64,000 nt of DNA from Streptomyces deccanensis. Lineage in GTDB: Bacteria > Actinomycetota > Actinomycetes > Streptomycetales > Streptomycetaceae. Both the position numbers and the translations under genes were made by a program. Position 1 is the first letter of the stretch; each line of letters begins with the position of its first letter. This document shows positions 34,658-45,468 of this stretch, piece after piece. The notes beneath the pieces were generated by a model, which worked only from the letters and a program-made list of their open reading frames with translations, did not search any database and had not been told where the DNA came from. The stretch lies in the NCBI RefSeq assembly GCF_022385335.1, contig NZ_CP092431.1:2480001-2544000 (forward strand), in the 5' to 3' direction.

Positions 34658-35425
34658 TCAGCCGTACGTCGCCAGGAGGTCGTCGATCGCGGGGCCGAGG
34701 AACTGCCGGGTCAGCTCGGCCCGGTACGGCACCTGCTCGCCGCGTCCGTCGTATCGGCGCCGCACGATGTCCTCGACCACCTCGGCGGGCGCGCCCAGCG
34801 CGGGCAGCAGGTCCAGGGCCTCCCGCTTGGAGATCAGGCGGCCGTCGCGCAGCGTGGCGGTGGCGCGCGCGAAGGTGAGCAGCCCGAGGTCGACCCAGAC
34901 GTCCCGCTCCCAGAGGTGGGCCCTGTCCACGGCCGGGCGCCAGAACTCCTTCTGGTCGCGGACGACGAAGGCGTCCAGCTCGATGTCGGAGACGGGCGGC
35001 AGCAGGGCCTTCGGCGCCTCGCCGTGCAGGACGAGGCCGAAGGTGTGCAGCTCGCGCCGGGTGATGGGGGTGACCGGCCGCCGGAACAGGTGCCCGTGCG
35101 CCCAGGTGAGGTGTCTGCGCTCGGCGTCGTCCGCCGTGGCCGGCGTCAGATAGGTGCAGTGCAGCAGGCCGGCGAGGCGGTCGTGGCGCAGCCGGGCGTG
35201 CAGCCGTCCGACCCGCCAGGCGGTGCGGGCGGTGACCGGGCCGTCCAGGACGGCGATCAGGTCGAGGTCGCTGCGGCCCTCCCGGTAGTCGCCCCCGCCG
35301 AGGGAGCCGTGGGCCCACACGGCGAGCGGGGCGAGTTGCCCCAGCTCGTCGAGGTAGCGTTCGAGCAGGGCCGCGGTGGCGGCGGCCGTGTCGGGTAAGG
35401 GGGCGGTCGCGTTCTGGCGCGTCAT
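34658..35425 (-). CDS. Nucleotidyltransferase (aminoglycoside ANT-like) domain protein
   Basis: 255 residues. The N-terminal polymerase-beta-type nucleotidyltransferase motif is intact: AHGSLGGGDYREGRSDLDLI (about 38-57), with G-S and D-x-D metal ligands (Asp53, Asp55). The helical C-terminal half contains KEFWRPAVDRAHLWERDVWV and resembles DUF4111/AadA-like partners. It may modify a small hydroxyl compound such as an aminoglycoside; no substrate can be claimed. Convergent with ctaA, one base apart. Confidence 0.78.
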   Translation of the reverse strand: MTRQNATAPLPDTAAATAALLERYLDELGQLAPLAVWAHGSLGGGDYREGRSDLDLIAVLDGPVTARTAWRVGRLHARLRHDRLAGLLHCTYLTPATADDAERRHLTWAHGHLFRRPVTPITRRELHTFGLVLHGEAPKALLPPVSDIELDAFVVRDQKEFWRPAVDRAHLWERDVWVDLGLLTFARATATLRDGRLISKREALDLLPALGAPAEVVEDIVRRRYDGRGEQVPYRAELTRQFLGPAIDDLLATYG

Positions 35426-35443
35426 GCGCTCAGTCTCTCCGGC

Positions 35444-36550
35444 TCACTCCAGCCCGTACACCCGTCGTGCGTTGTCGGCCGCGATCAGTCCCGCCACGCG
35501 CTGGGCGTCCGTCAGTGACCAGGCACCCTCCGCCACCCAGGTGCCGAGCACCCGTGCGAGCGCCTCGCGGAAGAGCCGGGCGCCGACCACGTGCAGCTCG
35601 GGCAGGCCGTGGGCGCCGCTGGAGAAGAGGAGCTTGCCGAAGGGGGCGAGTTCCAGGACTTCGGCGAGTACGGCGGTGGCCCGGGCGCCGGTGCGAACCA
35701 GTTCGGCGCCCAGGTCGGCGTAGACGTGCGGGAAGACGGCGGCGAGGTGGGCGGCGTGGCGGTGGTACGGGTAGCCGTGCAGCAGGATCAGGTCGGTGCC
35801 GAGGCCCGCCGTGGCGCGGGCGAAGTCGGTGAGCAGGACGGGGTCGGTGGCGTCGATCCGCAGGCCCGGTTCGCCGAGGCCCGCGTGGAGCTGCAGCGGA
35901 CGGCCCGAGGCGACGGCGATCCACAGCAGGTGGCGCAGGAGGACCGGGTCGGTGAGCGCCCCGCCGACCGGCCGGTGGGCGAGCCAGCGTCCCGCCGCGC
36001 CGCGCACCTCCCCGGGGCCGGGCGGCTCGGGCGCGAACGCCAGGCCGTGCCGTACGCCCGCGACCGAGGCGAAGGCGACGGCGTTCGCGGCGGCCGCGTG
36101 CACCGACTCGGCGAGATTGGCCAGGAACGACTCGACGGTGCCGGAGGTGTCGGCGACCTGTTCGGCGAGGAGTTCGAGGCGGACGATCTCGTGCGCGTCC
36201 GCGTCTCCGGTGGAGGCCATCTCGCGCGGGCCGGTGAGGTCGCCGGGCAGGCCCGTGTCGACGAGGTAGGTGGTGACGCCGCTGCCGCGCAGGAGTCTGC
36301 GGCCGGCCTCCAGGACGCCCAGTTCGCGGCGCCGGGCCAGATAGCGGGCCGGTGGGCAGTGCGGCTCCAGCCCCAGCAGGGGCGGGCACCAGCGGCGTAC
36401 GGCGAAGCCCGTCTGGGTGTCGAAGAAGGTGGTGCCGGGGGCCGGCGGGCCCTCGCTGCGGGCGAGGTGGGCCTCGAAGGTGCCGAGGCCCAGCTCCGTG
36501 CGCAGTACGCCGTGGCAGTACTGGTCCACGAGGGACGGCGTGTCGATCAT
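35444..36550 (-). CDS. Amidohydrolase-family (TIM-barrel) protein
   Basis: 368 residues. The N-terminus has LVDQYCHGVLRTEL, where the usual HxH metal pair is YCHG; later strings PLQLHAGLGEPGLR (about 241-254), LILLHGYPYHRHAAHLAAVF, HVYADLGAELVRTG and LLFSSGAHGLPELHVVGARL carry the barrel His and the Asp/Ser-containing last strand. The pattern is that of amidohydrolase-2-like hydrolases or decarboxylases. The loss of the first His suggests a changed metal site. Substrate unknown. Single gene, 18 bp upstream of the nucleotidyltransferase gene on the same strand, possibly one unit. Confidence 0.78.
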   Translation of the reverse strand: MIDTPSLVDQYCHGVLRTELGLGTFEAHLARSEGPPAPGTTFFDTQTGFAVRRWCPPLLGLEPHCPPARYLARRRELGVLEAGRRLLRGSGVTTYLVDTGLPGDLTGPREMASTGDADAHEIVRLELLAEQVADTSGTVESFLANLAESVHAAAANAVAFASVAGVRHGLAFAPEPPGPGEVRGAAGRWLAHRPVGGALTDPVLLRHLLWIAVASGRPLQLHAGLGEPGLRIDATDPVLLTDFARATAGLGTDLILLHGYPYHRHAAHLAAVFPHVYADLGAELVRTGARATAVLAEVLELAPFGKLLFSSGAHGLPELHVVGARLFREALARVLGTWVAEGAWSLTDAQRVAGLIAADNARRVYGLE

Positions 36551-36566
36551 CGGGCTCCCCGAGGCT

Positions 36567-36590
36567 GGACCTGTGAACTCCCACAGGTCC
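36567..36590. terminator. Hairpin between small conserved gene and amidohydrolase gene
   Basis: ggacctgtg (36567-36575) pairs perfectly with cacaggtcc (36582-36590), 6-nt loop. It ends the minus-strand gene stopping at 36608 and lies just before the amidohydrolase start. Confidence 0.6.
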
Positions 36591-36607
36591 TAACGGGTGA
36601 GCCGGGC

Positions 36608-36955
36608 TCAGGTGTTGCTGTTGGCGGGGCCGCCGACCTGGATTCCGGCCATCCGCGACCACTCGTACGGTCCGGTGCGCACCTTGGCGGCGAACTCGCC
36701 GTCGAAGTCCTCGTGGACGGTGACGCCGGCCTTGGCCACGGCCGCCTCGGCGATCGCGTACGTCGGGGCCACGAGGTCGCCCCAGCCGCCGTCCTCGCCG
36801 ACGAGGACGATGCGGGCGCCGAGCTGGCCGATGTAGGCGACCTGGGCCTCGGCTCCTCCGTGGGCCTTGGCGAAGGTGCCGATCTGCTGCGCGAGCTTGG
36901 CCGCCTTGCGCTCCGCGGTGCGCTCCGCCTTGGCCGCCTGCTTGGTGTCTGACAT
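36608..36955 (-). CDS. Conserved hypothetical protein, 115 residues
   Basis: A basic helical N-terminus (TKQAAKAERTAERKAAKLAQ, about 4-23) and an alpha/beta C-terminal part: VAYIGQLGARIVLVGEDGGW, DLVAPTYAIAEAAVAKAGVT, AAKVRTGPYEWSRMAGIQVG. I recognise it as a conserved actinobacterial protein found near heme/SUF genes but know no function. Soluble, no signal peptide. Confidence 0.78.
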   Translation of the reverse strand: MSDTKQAAKAERTAERKAAKLAQQIGTFAKAHGGAEAQVAYIGQLGARIVLVGEDGGWGDLVAPTYAIAEAAVAKAGVTVHEDFDGEFAAKVRTGPYEWSRMAGIQVGGPANSNT

Positions 36956-37067
36956 GGTCAGGATGCTACCGAGGGGTAGGGCGGGCGGCGATGGTGGGGT
37001 GAGTGGGCTTCGCCACTCGCCGTGGTGGGTTGCGGCGAGTGGGTGCGTTCGGGCTCGTCGTGGTTGC

Positions 37068-37101
37068 TCGCGCAGTTCCCCGCGCCCCTTTCGGGGCGCG
37101 G
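37068..37101. repeat. GCGCGGGGAACTGCGCGA-family repeat with terminator hairpin after ctaB
   Basis: tcgcgcagttccccgcgcccct (37068-37089, 22 bp) is identical to the left arm of the repeats at 6183 and 45341. Here it continues into a local 9-bp hairpin (37080-37088 with 37093-37101, loop tttc), 14 bp past the ctaB stop, and probably terminates ctaB. Confidence 0.72.
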
Positions 37102-37114
37102 CTTCGGCTTGGCC

Positions 37115-38071
37115 TCAGCGCAGGAAGGGGTCCACCGCCACCGCCACGAAGAGCAGGGACACGTAGGTGATCGACCAGTGGAACAGGCGCATTTCCTTGA
37201 GCTTGGCGCCGGTCGTGCCGTTCTTCGCGCGGTTCTGGAGGGCGTGGGCCTCCCAGAGCCACCAGCCGCCCGTGACCAGGGCGACCGAGGTGTAGAACCA
37301 GCCCGTGTAGCCGAGGGGGGTCAGCATCAGCGAGACGGCGACCATGACCCAGCTGTAGATGACGATCTGCTTGGCGACCACCTTGTTGGAGGCGACCACC
37401 GGGAGCATCGGGACGCCGACGCGGGCGTAGTCGTCCTTCACCTTCATGGAGAGGGGCCAGTAGTGCGGCGGGGTCCAGAAGAAGATGACGAGGAAGAGGA
37501 TGACCGCGGCCCACGACATCGAGTTCGTCACCGCGGACCAGCCGATGAGGACCGGCATGCAGCCGGCGATGCCGCCCCAGACGATGTTCTGCGACGTACG
37601 CCGTTTGAGGATCATCGTGTAGACGACGACGTAGAAGAGGAGCGCCCCGAGCGACAGCCAGGCGGACAGCCAGTTGACGAGGACGCCGAACCAGGCGGTG
37701 GAGACGACCGCGAGGGTGATGCCGAAGACCAGGCCCTCACGCGGGGTGACCATGCCGGTGACCAGTGGACGCTGGGAGGTGCGCTCCATGAGGGCGTCGA
37801 TGTCGCGGTCGATGTACATGTTGAGCGCGTTGGCGCCGCCCGCCGAGAGGTAGCCGCCGACGCAGGTGGCGAGCACCAGCCAGAGGTCCGGGACGCCCTG
37901 TTCCGCCAGGAACATCACCGGAACCGTGGTGATCAGCAGCAGTTCGATGATCCGCGGCTTGGTGAGCGCCACGAACGCCATGACTCGGGCCCCGATCGGC
38001 CGCTGACCCCGGCTGCTGCTCGTGTTGCTCGCGCCCAGCACTCCCGGTGGACGGGATTCGACGGCCGTCAC
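37115..38071 (-). CDS. ctaB: Protoheme IX farnesyltransferase (heme O synthase)
   Basis: 318 residues of the UbiA prenyltransferase superfamily with about eight to nine membrane helices. It adds farnesyl to heme B, making heme O, the CtaA substrate. Motifs: [20 protein letters not shown], first Asp-rich motif [23 protein letters not shown], second motif [23 protein letters not shown] start 38071 (product begins [10 protein letters not shown]) follows aggggtgtgc; another in-frame GTG is six bases upstream. Divergent from tkt. Confidence 0.94.
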   Translation of the reverse strand: MTAVESRPPGVLGASNTSSSRGQRPIGARVMAFVALTKPRIIELLLITTVPVMFLAEQGVPDLWLVLATCVGGYLSAGGANALNMYIDRDIDALMERTSQRPLVTGMVTPREGLVFGITLAVVSTAWFGVLVNWLSAWLSLGALLFYVVVYTMILKRRTSQNIVWGGIAGCMPVLIGWSAVTNSMSWAAVILFLVIFFWTPPHYWPLSMKVKDDYARVGVPMLPVVASNKVVAKQIVIYSWVMVAVSLMLTPLGYTGWFYTSVALVTGGWWLWEAHALQNRAKNGTTGAKLKEMRLFHWSITYVSLLFVAVAVDPFLR

Positions 38072-38444
38072 GCACACCCCTGACAGAGACTCCCAGCAAG
38101 CCTCCGGATGTGAACTCCCCGTGACGGCTCGCGCGTACCACGCCACTGTAGACGTTGCCCAGAGCCAGCCTTTCAAGGGGGTGGGGTCGTGTTGGGAGGC
38201 GCCCGGCGGGGACCCGAACACACTTCGGTTGAGCAGTCGGATGAGCGGCTCCGTATTCAGATGTCGAACAGCGGAACCCCCAGGTCTCACCATGCGGAAC
38301 ACGGGTCGGGAGGCGGACCGGACCCAGTCCCGTCAGTCTGGAATGACTCGAAAAAATGCGCGTTCCTACGGGGGTAGGCTCGACAACGGCCGGTGCCGTG
38401 AAGAACACCGGCACGAGACATGTGGAGAGGAGCCCTGACCCAGG
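38072..38444. promoter_or_regulatory. Divergent ctaB/tkt intergenic region with a SigR-like promoter candidate
   Basis: This 373-bp region separates ctaB from tkt. GGAAT at 38340-38344 and GTT at 38362-38364 are 17 bp apart, one short of the SigR consensus GGAAT-N18-GTT; a taggct lies at 38375-38380. No other clear signal was seen. Thiol-stress control of the NADPH-producing operon would make sense but is unproven. Confidence 0.3.
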
Positions 38445-40532
<2,088 letters not shown>

Positions 40533-40565
40533 CGCTTACACACGACACGTAGGAGATGTAATTCC

Positions 40566-41684
40566 ATGACAGACGCACTCAAGCGCCTCTCCGAGGAAGG
40601 CGTGGCGATCTGGCTGGACGACCTGTCGCGCAAGCGCATCACGTCCGGCAACCTCGCCGAGCTGCTCGACCAGCAGCACGTCGTGGGCGTCACCACCAAC
40701 CCGTCGATCTTCCAGAAGGCGATCAGCAGCGGTGACGGCTACGAGCAGCAGGTCTCCGACCTCGCCGCCCGCAAGGTCACCGTCGAAGAGGCCATCCGCA
40801 TGATCACGACGGCGGACGTCCGTGACGCCGCCGACATCCTGCGCCCGGTCTTCGACGCGACCGGCGGCCAGGACGGCCGGGTCTCCATCGAGGTCGACCC
40901 GCGCCTGGCGCACAACACCAAGGCGACGGTCGCCGAGGCCAAGCAGCTGGCGTGGCTGGTGGACCGCCCGAACACCCTGATCAAGATCCCGGCGACGAAG
41001 GCGGGCCTGCCCGCGATCACCGAGACCATCGGCCTCGGCATCAGCGTCAACGTCACGCTGATCTTCTCGCTGGAGCGCTACCGCGCGGTCATGGACGCCT
41101 ACCTGGCCGGTCTGGAGAAGGCCAAGGAGCGCGGCCTGGACCTCTCCAAGATCCACTCGGTGGCGTCCTTCTTCGTGTCCCGCGTGGACACCGAGATCGA
41201 CAAGCGCCTCGACGCGCTCGGCACCGACGAGGCCAAGGCCGCCCGCGGCAAGGCCGGTGTCGCCAACGCGCGCCTCGCGTACCAGGCGTACGAGGAGGTC
41301 TTCTCGGACGGCCGCTGGGCCGCGCTGGAGAGCGCGGGCGCCAACAAGCAGCGTCCGCTGTGGGCCTCGACCGGCGTCAAGGACCCGGCGTACAAGAGCA
41401 CGCTGTACGTCGACGAGCTGGTCGCGCCGAACACGGTCAACACCATGCCGGAGGCCACGCTGGAGGCCACCGCGGCGAGCGGTGAGATCCGCGGCAACGC
41501 GATCGCCGGGACGTACGAGCAGTCGCGTGCCGAGCTGGACGCGGTGGAGAAGCTCGGGATCTCGTACGACGAGGTCGTGCAGCTGCTGGAGGACGAGGGC
41601 GTCGAGAAGTTCGAGGCGTCCTGGAACGACCTGCTCAAGTCGACCGAGGCGGAGCTGCAGCGCCTCGCACCCTCGGAGGGCTGA
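40566..41684 (+). CDS. tal: Transaldolase
   Basis: 372 residues, the actinobacterial long form. Schiff-base Lys in [20 protein letters not shown] (about 137-156); [12 protein letters not shown] near the N-terminus and [18 protein letters not shown] in the barrel. Moves dihydroxyacetone units between sugar phosphates. 33 bp after tkt with a taggag ribosome site. Confidence 0.95.
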   Translation: MTDALKRLSEEGVAIWLDDLSRKRITSGNLAELLDQQHVVGVTTNPSIFQKAISSGDGYEQQVSDLAARKVTVEEAIRMITTADVRDAADILRPVFDATGGQDGRVSIEVDPRLAHNTKATVAEAKQLAWLVDRPNTLIKIPATKAGLPAITETIGLGISVNVTLIFSLERYRAVMDAYLAGLEKAKERGLDLSKIHSVASFFVSRVDTEIDKRLDALGTDEAKAARGKAGVANARLAYQAYEEVFSDGRWAALESAGANKQRPLWASTGVKDPAYKSTLYVDELVAPNTVNTMPEATLEATAASGEIRGNAIAGTYEQSRAELDAVEKLGISYDEVVQLLEDEGVEKFEASWNDLLKSTEAELQRLAPSEG

Positions 41685-41689
41685 ACACC

Positions 41690-43213
41690 TTGTCGAGCAG
41701 CAATCCGCTGCGTGACGCCGCGGACCGACGGCTCCCGCGTATCGCGGGGCCGTCGGGCCTGGTCATCTTCGGCGTCACAGGCGATTTGTCACGTAAAAAG
41801 CTGATGCCTGCCGTGTACGACCTCGCCAACCGCGGACTGCTGCCGCCGGGCTTCTCGCTCGTCGGCTTCGCGCGCCGGGAGTGGGCGAACGAGGACTTCG
41901 CGCAGGAGGTGCACGACGCGGTCAAGGAGCACGCGCGCACGCCCTTCCGCGAGGAGGTCTGGCAGCAGCTCATCCAGGGCATGCGGTTCGTCCAGGGCAC
42001 CTTCGACGACGACGAGTCCTTCGAGCGGCTGCGCGACACCATCCAGGAGCTGGACAAGGCCCAGGGCACGGGCGGCAACTTCGCCTTCTACCTCTCGGTG
42101 CCGCCGTCCGCGTTCCCGGTCGTCATCCAGCAGCTGAAGAAGCACGGGCTCGCGGACCAGAGCAGTGGCTCGTGGCGGCGCGCGGTCATCGAGAAGCCGT
42201 TCGGCCACGACCTGGCGTCCGCCGAGGACCTCAACACGACCGTGGAAGAGGTCTTCGCCCCGGACCAGGTCTTCCGGATCGACCACTACCTCGGCAAGGA
42301 GACCGTCCAGAACATCCTGGCGCTCCGCTTCGCCAACACGATGTTCGAGCCGATCTGGAACCGGTCCTTCGTGGACCACGTGCAGATCACGATGGCCGAG
42401 GACATCGGCATCGGCGGCCGGGCGGGCTACTACGACGGCATCGGCGCGGCCCGTGACGTCATCCAGAACCACCTGCTGCAGCTGATGGCGCTGACCGCGA
42501 TGGAGGAGCCCGCCTCCTTCGACGCGGACGCGCTCGCCGCCGAGAAGACCAAGGTGCTCGGCGCGGTGCGGCTGCCGAAGGACCTGGGCCGGGACACCGT
42601 GTTCGCGCAGTACGCGGCCGGCTGGCAGGGCGGCGAGAAGGTCATCGGCTACCTCGAAGAGGACGGCATCGACCGCAAGTCGAAGACCGACACCTACGCG
42701 GCGATCAAGGTCGAGGTCGACAACCGCCGCTGGGCGGGCGTCCCCTTCTACCTGCGGACGGGCAAGCGCCTGGGCCGCCGGGTCACCGAGATCGCGGTCG
42801 TCTTCCAGCGTGCACCGCACTCCCCCTTCGACTCCACCGCCACCGAGGAACTGGGCCAGAACGCGATCGTCATCCGCGTCCAGCCCGACGAGGGCGTCAC
42901 GGTCCGCTTCGGTTCGAAGGTGCCGGGCACCTCGATGGAGATCCGGGACGTGTCGATGGACTTCGCGTACGGCGAGTCCTTCACCGAGTCCTCGCCCGAG
43001 GCGTACGAGCGTCTGATCCTCGACGTCCTCCTCGGCGACTCCAACCTCTTCCCGCGCACCGAGGAGGTCGAGCTGTCCTGGAAGATCCTCGACCCGATCG
43101 AGGAGTACTGGGACAAGCACGGCAGGCCCGCGCAGTACCAGGCGGGCACGTGGGGTCCCGTCGAGGCGGACGAGATGCTGGAGCGAGACGGACGGAGCTG
43201 GCGCCGGCCATGA
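41690..43213 (+). CDS. zwf: Glucose-6-phosphate 1-dehydrogenase
   Basis: 507 residues. Makes NADPH and 6-phosphogluconolactone. N-terminal Rossmann motif VIFGVTGDLSRKKLMPAVY (about 25-43), active-site RIDHYLGKETVQNILALRFA (about 197-216), and FYLRTGKRLGRRVTEIAVVF. TTG start at 41690 after the ggaggg within the end of tal. Cytoplasmic. OpcA, encoded next, is its usual actinobacterial activator. Confidence 0.96.
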   Translation: MSSSNPLRDAADRRLPRIAGPSGLVIFGVTGDLSRKKLMPAVYDLANRGLLPPGFSLVGFARREWANEDFAQEVHDAVKEHARTPFREEVWQQLIQGMRFVQGTFDDDESFERLRDTIQELDKAQGTGGNFAFYLSVPPSAFPVVIQQLKKHGLADQSSGSWRRAVIEKPFGHDLASAEDLNTTVEEVFAPDQVFRIDHYLGKETVQNILALRFANTMFEPIWNRSFVDHVQITMAEDIGIGGRAGYYDGIGAARDVIQNHLLQLMALTAMEEPASFDADALAAEKTKVLGAVRLPKDLGRDTVFAQYAAGWQGGEKVIGYLEEDGIDRKSKTDTYAAIKVEVDNRRWAGVPFYLRTGKRLGRRVTEIAVVFQRAPHSPFDSTATEELGQNAIVIRVQPDEGVTVRFGSKVPGTSMEIRDVSMDFAYGESFTESSPEAYERLILDVLLGDSNLFPRTEEVELSWKILDPIEEYWDKHGRPAQYQAGTWGPVEADEMLERDGRSWRRP

Positions 43214-44472
43214 AGACGGATCTCACGGACACCACGGCCAGCAAGATCAACAAGGCGCTGGTGAAAGCCCGCCGGGCGATAGGCACCCCGGCCGTCGGCA
43301 TGGTGCTCACGCTGGTCATCGTGACGGACGAGGAGAACGCGTACGACGCGCTCAAGTCCGCCAACGACGCCTCCCGCGAGCACCCCTCGCGCACGATCGT
43401 GGTGATCAAGCGCGTCTCCCGCTCCCCGCGCGACCGGACGAAGTCCCGCCTCGACGCCGAGGTACGGGTGGGCGCGGACGCGGGCACCGGCGAGACGGTC
43501 GTGCTGCGGCTCTACGGCGAGGTCGCGGACCACGCCCAGTCGGTGGTGCTGCCGCTGCTGCTGCCGGACGCGCCGGTGGTGGTGTGGTGGCCGGTGAACG
43601 CGCCGCTCGACCCGGCCCGCGATCCGCTGGGCGCGCTCGGCCAGCGCCGGGTCACCGACAGCTACGCCGCCGAGAAGCCCATCGAGGAGCTGCGGGCCCG
43701 CGCGGAGAACTACGAGCCCGGCGACACGGATCTGGCCTGGACCCGGATCACGCCCTGGCGCTCCATGCTGGCCGCCGCGCTCGACCAGGTGGACTGCGAG
43801 GTCATCTCCGCGGAGGTGCAGGGCGAGCAGTACAACCCGAGCGTGGAACTGCTGGCCATGTGGCTGGCGGACCGGCTCCATGTGCACGTACGGCGCGGGG
43901 TGTCGGCCGGGCCCGGCCTCAACGAGGTGCGGATGCTGACCAGCACCGGGCCCATCCGGCTGTACCGGCCCGCCGGGGGGCTCGCCCTCCTCACGCTGGA
44001 GGACCAGCCGGACCGGGCGGTGGCGTTGAAGCGGCGCGAGACGTCCGAGCTGCTGGCGGAGGAGCTGCGCAGGCTCGACCCCGACGACACGTACGCTTCG
44101 GCGCTGCGGTTCGGGGTGGACCGGTTGGGTGGCGGACTGAGCGGCGCGGCCGGTGCCGGGGGTTCGGTCTCCGGTGCCGGGGGTGCTGGGGCGGTGACCT
44201 CGGCCGGAGCGCCGGGGGATGCGTCGGCGTTCGTTCCGGGTGCCGTGTCCGGGTCCGGTCCCGGGCTGGGTGCGGCCGTCGCGTCGGCCGCTTCCGCGGC
44301 GCGGGCTTCGGCCGCGGCGCTGCCTCCGGCCGCTCCGTCGGGATCGGCCGGGTCCACGGGGTCCGCAGGGTCCACGGGGTCGGCAGGGTCCACGGCGTCG
44401 GCCGGTGACGGTGACTCCGAGCGGCCCACTCCCGCGCAGATGCCGCCCGTGAAGAAGGCGAACTCGTCATGA
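43210..44472 (+). CDS. opcA: Glucose-6-phosphate dehydrogenase assembly protein OpcA, with long low-complexity tail
   Basis: 420 residues. Residues 1-306 are the OpcA domain: TPAVGMVLTLVIVTDEENAY, SRTIVVIKRVSRSPRDRTKS, VVWWPVNAPLDPARDPLGAL and ADRLHVHVRRGVSAGPGLNE. OpcA assembles or activates Zwf in actinobacteria. The last 114 residues (307-420) are Gly/Ser/Ala-rich, partly coded by three 18-bp tandem repeats, and end PPVKKANSS. The tail is far longer than the core needs and is likely disordered. ATG 43210 overlaps the zwf stop. Confidence 0.93.
   Translation: MKTDLTDTTASKINKALVKARRAIGTPAVGMVLTLVIVTDEENAYDALKSANDASREHPSRTIVVIKRVSRSPRDRTKSRLDAEVRVGADAGTGETVVLRLYGEVADHAQSVVLPLLLPDAPVVVWWPVNAPLDPARDPLGALGQRRVTDSYAAEKPIEELRARAENYEPGDTDLAWTRITPWRSMLAAALDQVDCEVISAEVQGEQYNPSVELLAMWLADRLHVHVRRGVSAGPGLNEVRMLTSTGPIRLYRPAGGLALLTLEDQPDRAVALKRRETSELLAEELRRLDPDDTYASALRFGVDRLGGGLSGAAGAGGSVSGAGGAGAVTSAGAPGDASAFVPGAVSGSGPGLGAAVASAASAARASAAALPPAAPSGSAGSTGSAGSTGSAGSTASAGDGDSERPTPAQMPPVKKANSS
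44344..44397 (+). repeat. Three 18-bp tandem repeats inside opcA
   Basis: Units at 44344-44361, 44362-44379 and 44380-44397 differ by one to three bases and code for (S-A-G-S-T-G)-type hexapeptides. Repeat-number variation between strains would change only the tail. Confidence 0.8.
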
Positions 44473-45251
44473 GCACACCGCAGTTGGTCGTCCACCGGGA
44501 CAAGGAGCTGATGGCGCAGGCCGCGGCGGCCCGGCTGATCACCAAGGTCGTGGACGCGCAGGCCTCGCGCGGCTACGCCTCGGTCGTCCTCACGGGCGGG
44601 CGCAACGGCAACGGGCTGCTCGCCGCGCTCGCGGCGGCGCCCGCCCGGGACGCGATCGACTGGGGCCGGCTGGATCTGTGGTGGGGCGACGAGCGGTTCC
44701 TGCCCGAGGGCGACGCCGAGCGCAATGTCACCCAGGCCCGGGAGGCGCTGCTGGACTCCGTGCCGCTGGACCCGAAGCGGGTGCACGCCATGCCCGCTTC
44801 GGACGGGCCGTGGGGTGCCGATGTGGACGCGGCGGCAGCGGCGTACGCGGAGGAGTTGGCGCGGGCGGCGGGGCCGGAGAACCACGGGTCGGTGCCGACG
44901 TTCGACGTGCTGATGCTGGGGGTCGGGCCGGACACCCATGTGGCCTCGCTCTTCCCCGAGTTGCCCGCCGTGCGGGAGACCGAGCGGACGGTGGTGGGGG
45001 TGCGTGGGGCGCCGAAGCCGCCGCCGACGCGGGTCACGTTGACGTTGCCGGCGATTCGGGCGGCGCGTGAGGTGTGGTTGCTGGCGGCCGGGGAGGACAA
45101 GGCGGGGGCGGCGGCGATCGCGTTGTCCGGGGCCGGGGAGATCCAGGCGCCGGCGGCGGGGGCGACGGGGAGGTCGCGGACCCTGTGGCTGCTGGACGCG
45201 GCGGCGGCGTCCCGCCTGCCACGCGCCCTGTACCCACCGGCCTCACCGTGA
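44469..45251 (+). CDS. pgl: 6-phosphogluconolactonase
   Basis: 260 residues of the SOL/DevB type. Strings: VVLTGGRNGNGLLAAL (about 38-53), LDLWWGDERFLPEGDAERN (about 62-80), VLMLGVGPDTHVASLFPELP (about 143-162), PPPTRVTLTLPAIRAAREVW. Hydrolyses the lactone made by Zwf. ATG overlaps opcA stop (ATGA). Last gene of the operon; downstream lies a repeat hairpin. Confidence 0.94.
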   Translation: MSTPQLVVHRDKELMAQAAAARLITKVVDAQASRGYASVVLTGGRNGNGLLAALAAAPARDAIDWGRLDLWWGDERFLPEGDAERNVTQAREALLDSVPLDPKRVHAMPASDGPWGADVDAAAAAYAEELARAAGPENHGSVPTFDVLMLGVGPDTHVASLFPELPAVRETERTVVGVRGAPKPPPTRVTLTLPAIRAAREVWLLAAGEDKAGAAAIALSGAGEIQAPAAGATGRSRTLWLLDAAAASRLPRALYPPASP

Positions 45252-45340
45252 AGGGTTGACTCGCCCCCGCCGCCCCTACCCGTCCCATCCTTCAGGGGCT
45301 GCGCCCCTTCGACCCCCAGACGTCCGCCCGGTGGGGCTTC

Positions 45341-45406
45341 TCGCGCAGTTCCCCGCGCCCCTGAAAGGCCTGCGGCCATTTCATAGGGGCGCGGGGAACT
45401 GCGCGA
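45341..45406. repeat. 22-bp perfect inverted repeat (same family as 6183 and 37068), terminator of pgl
   Basis: 45341-45362 and 45385-45406 are perfect reverse complements over 22 bp with a 22-nt loop, between the convergent pgl and MHS-transporter genes. The left arm is identical to those of the other two copies. It lies in the 217-bp gap and probably ends both transcripts. Confidence 0.78.
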
Positions 45407-45468
45407 ACGGGGTCCGGGGCGGAGCCCCGAGTCTTTGAGCGGGGGTCGAAGGCGGCGCGCAGCCCCTG

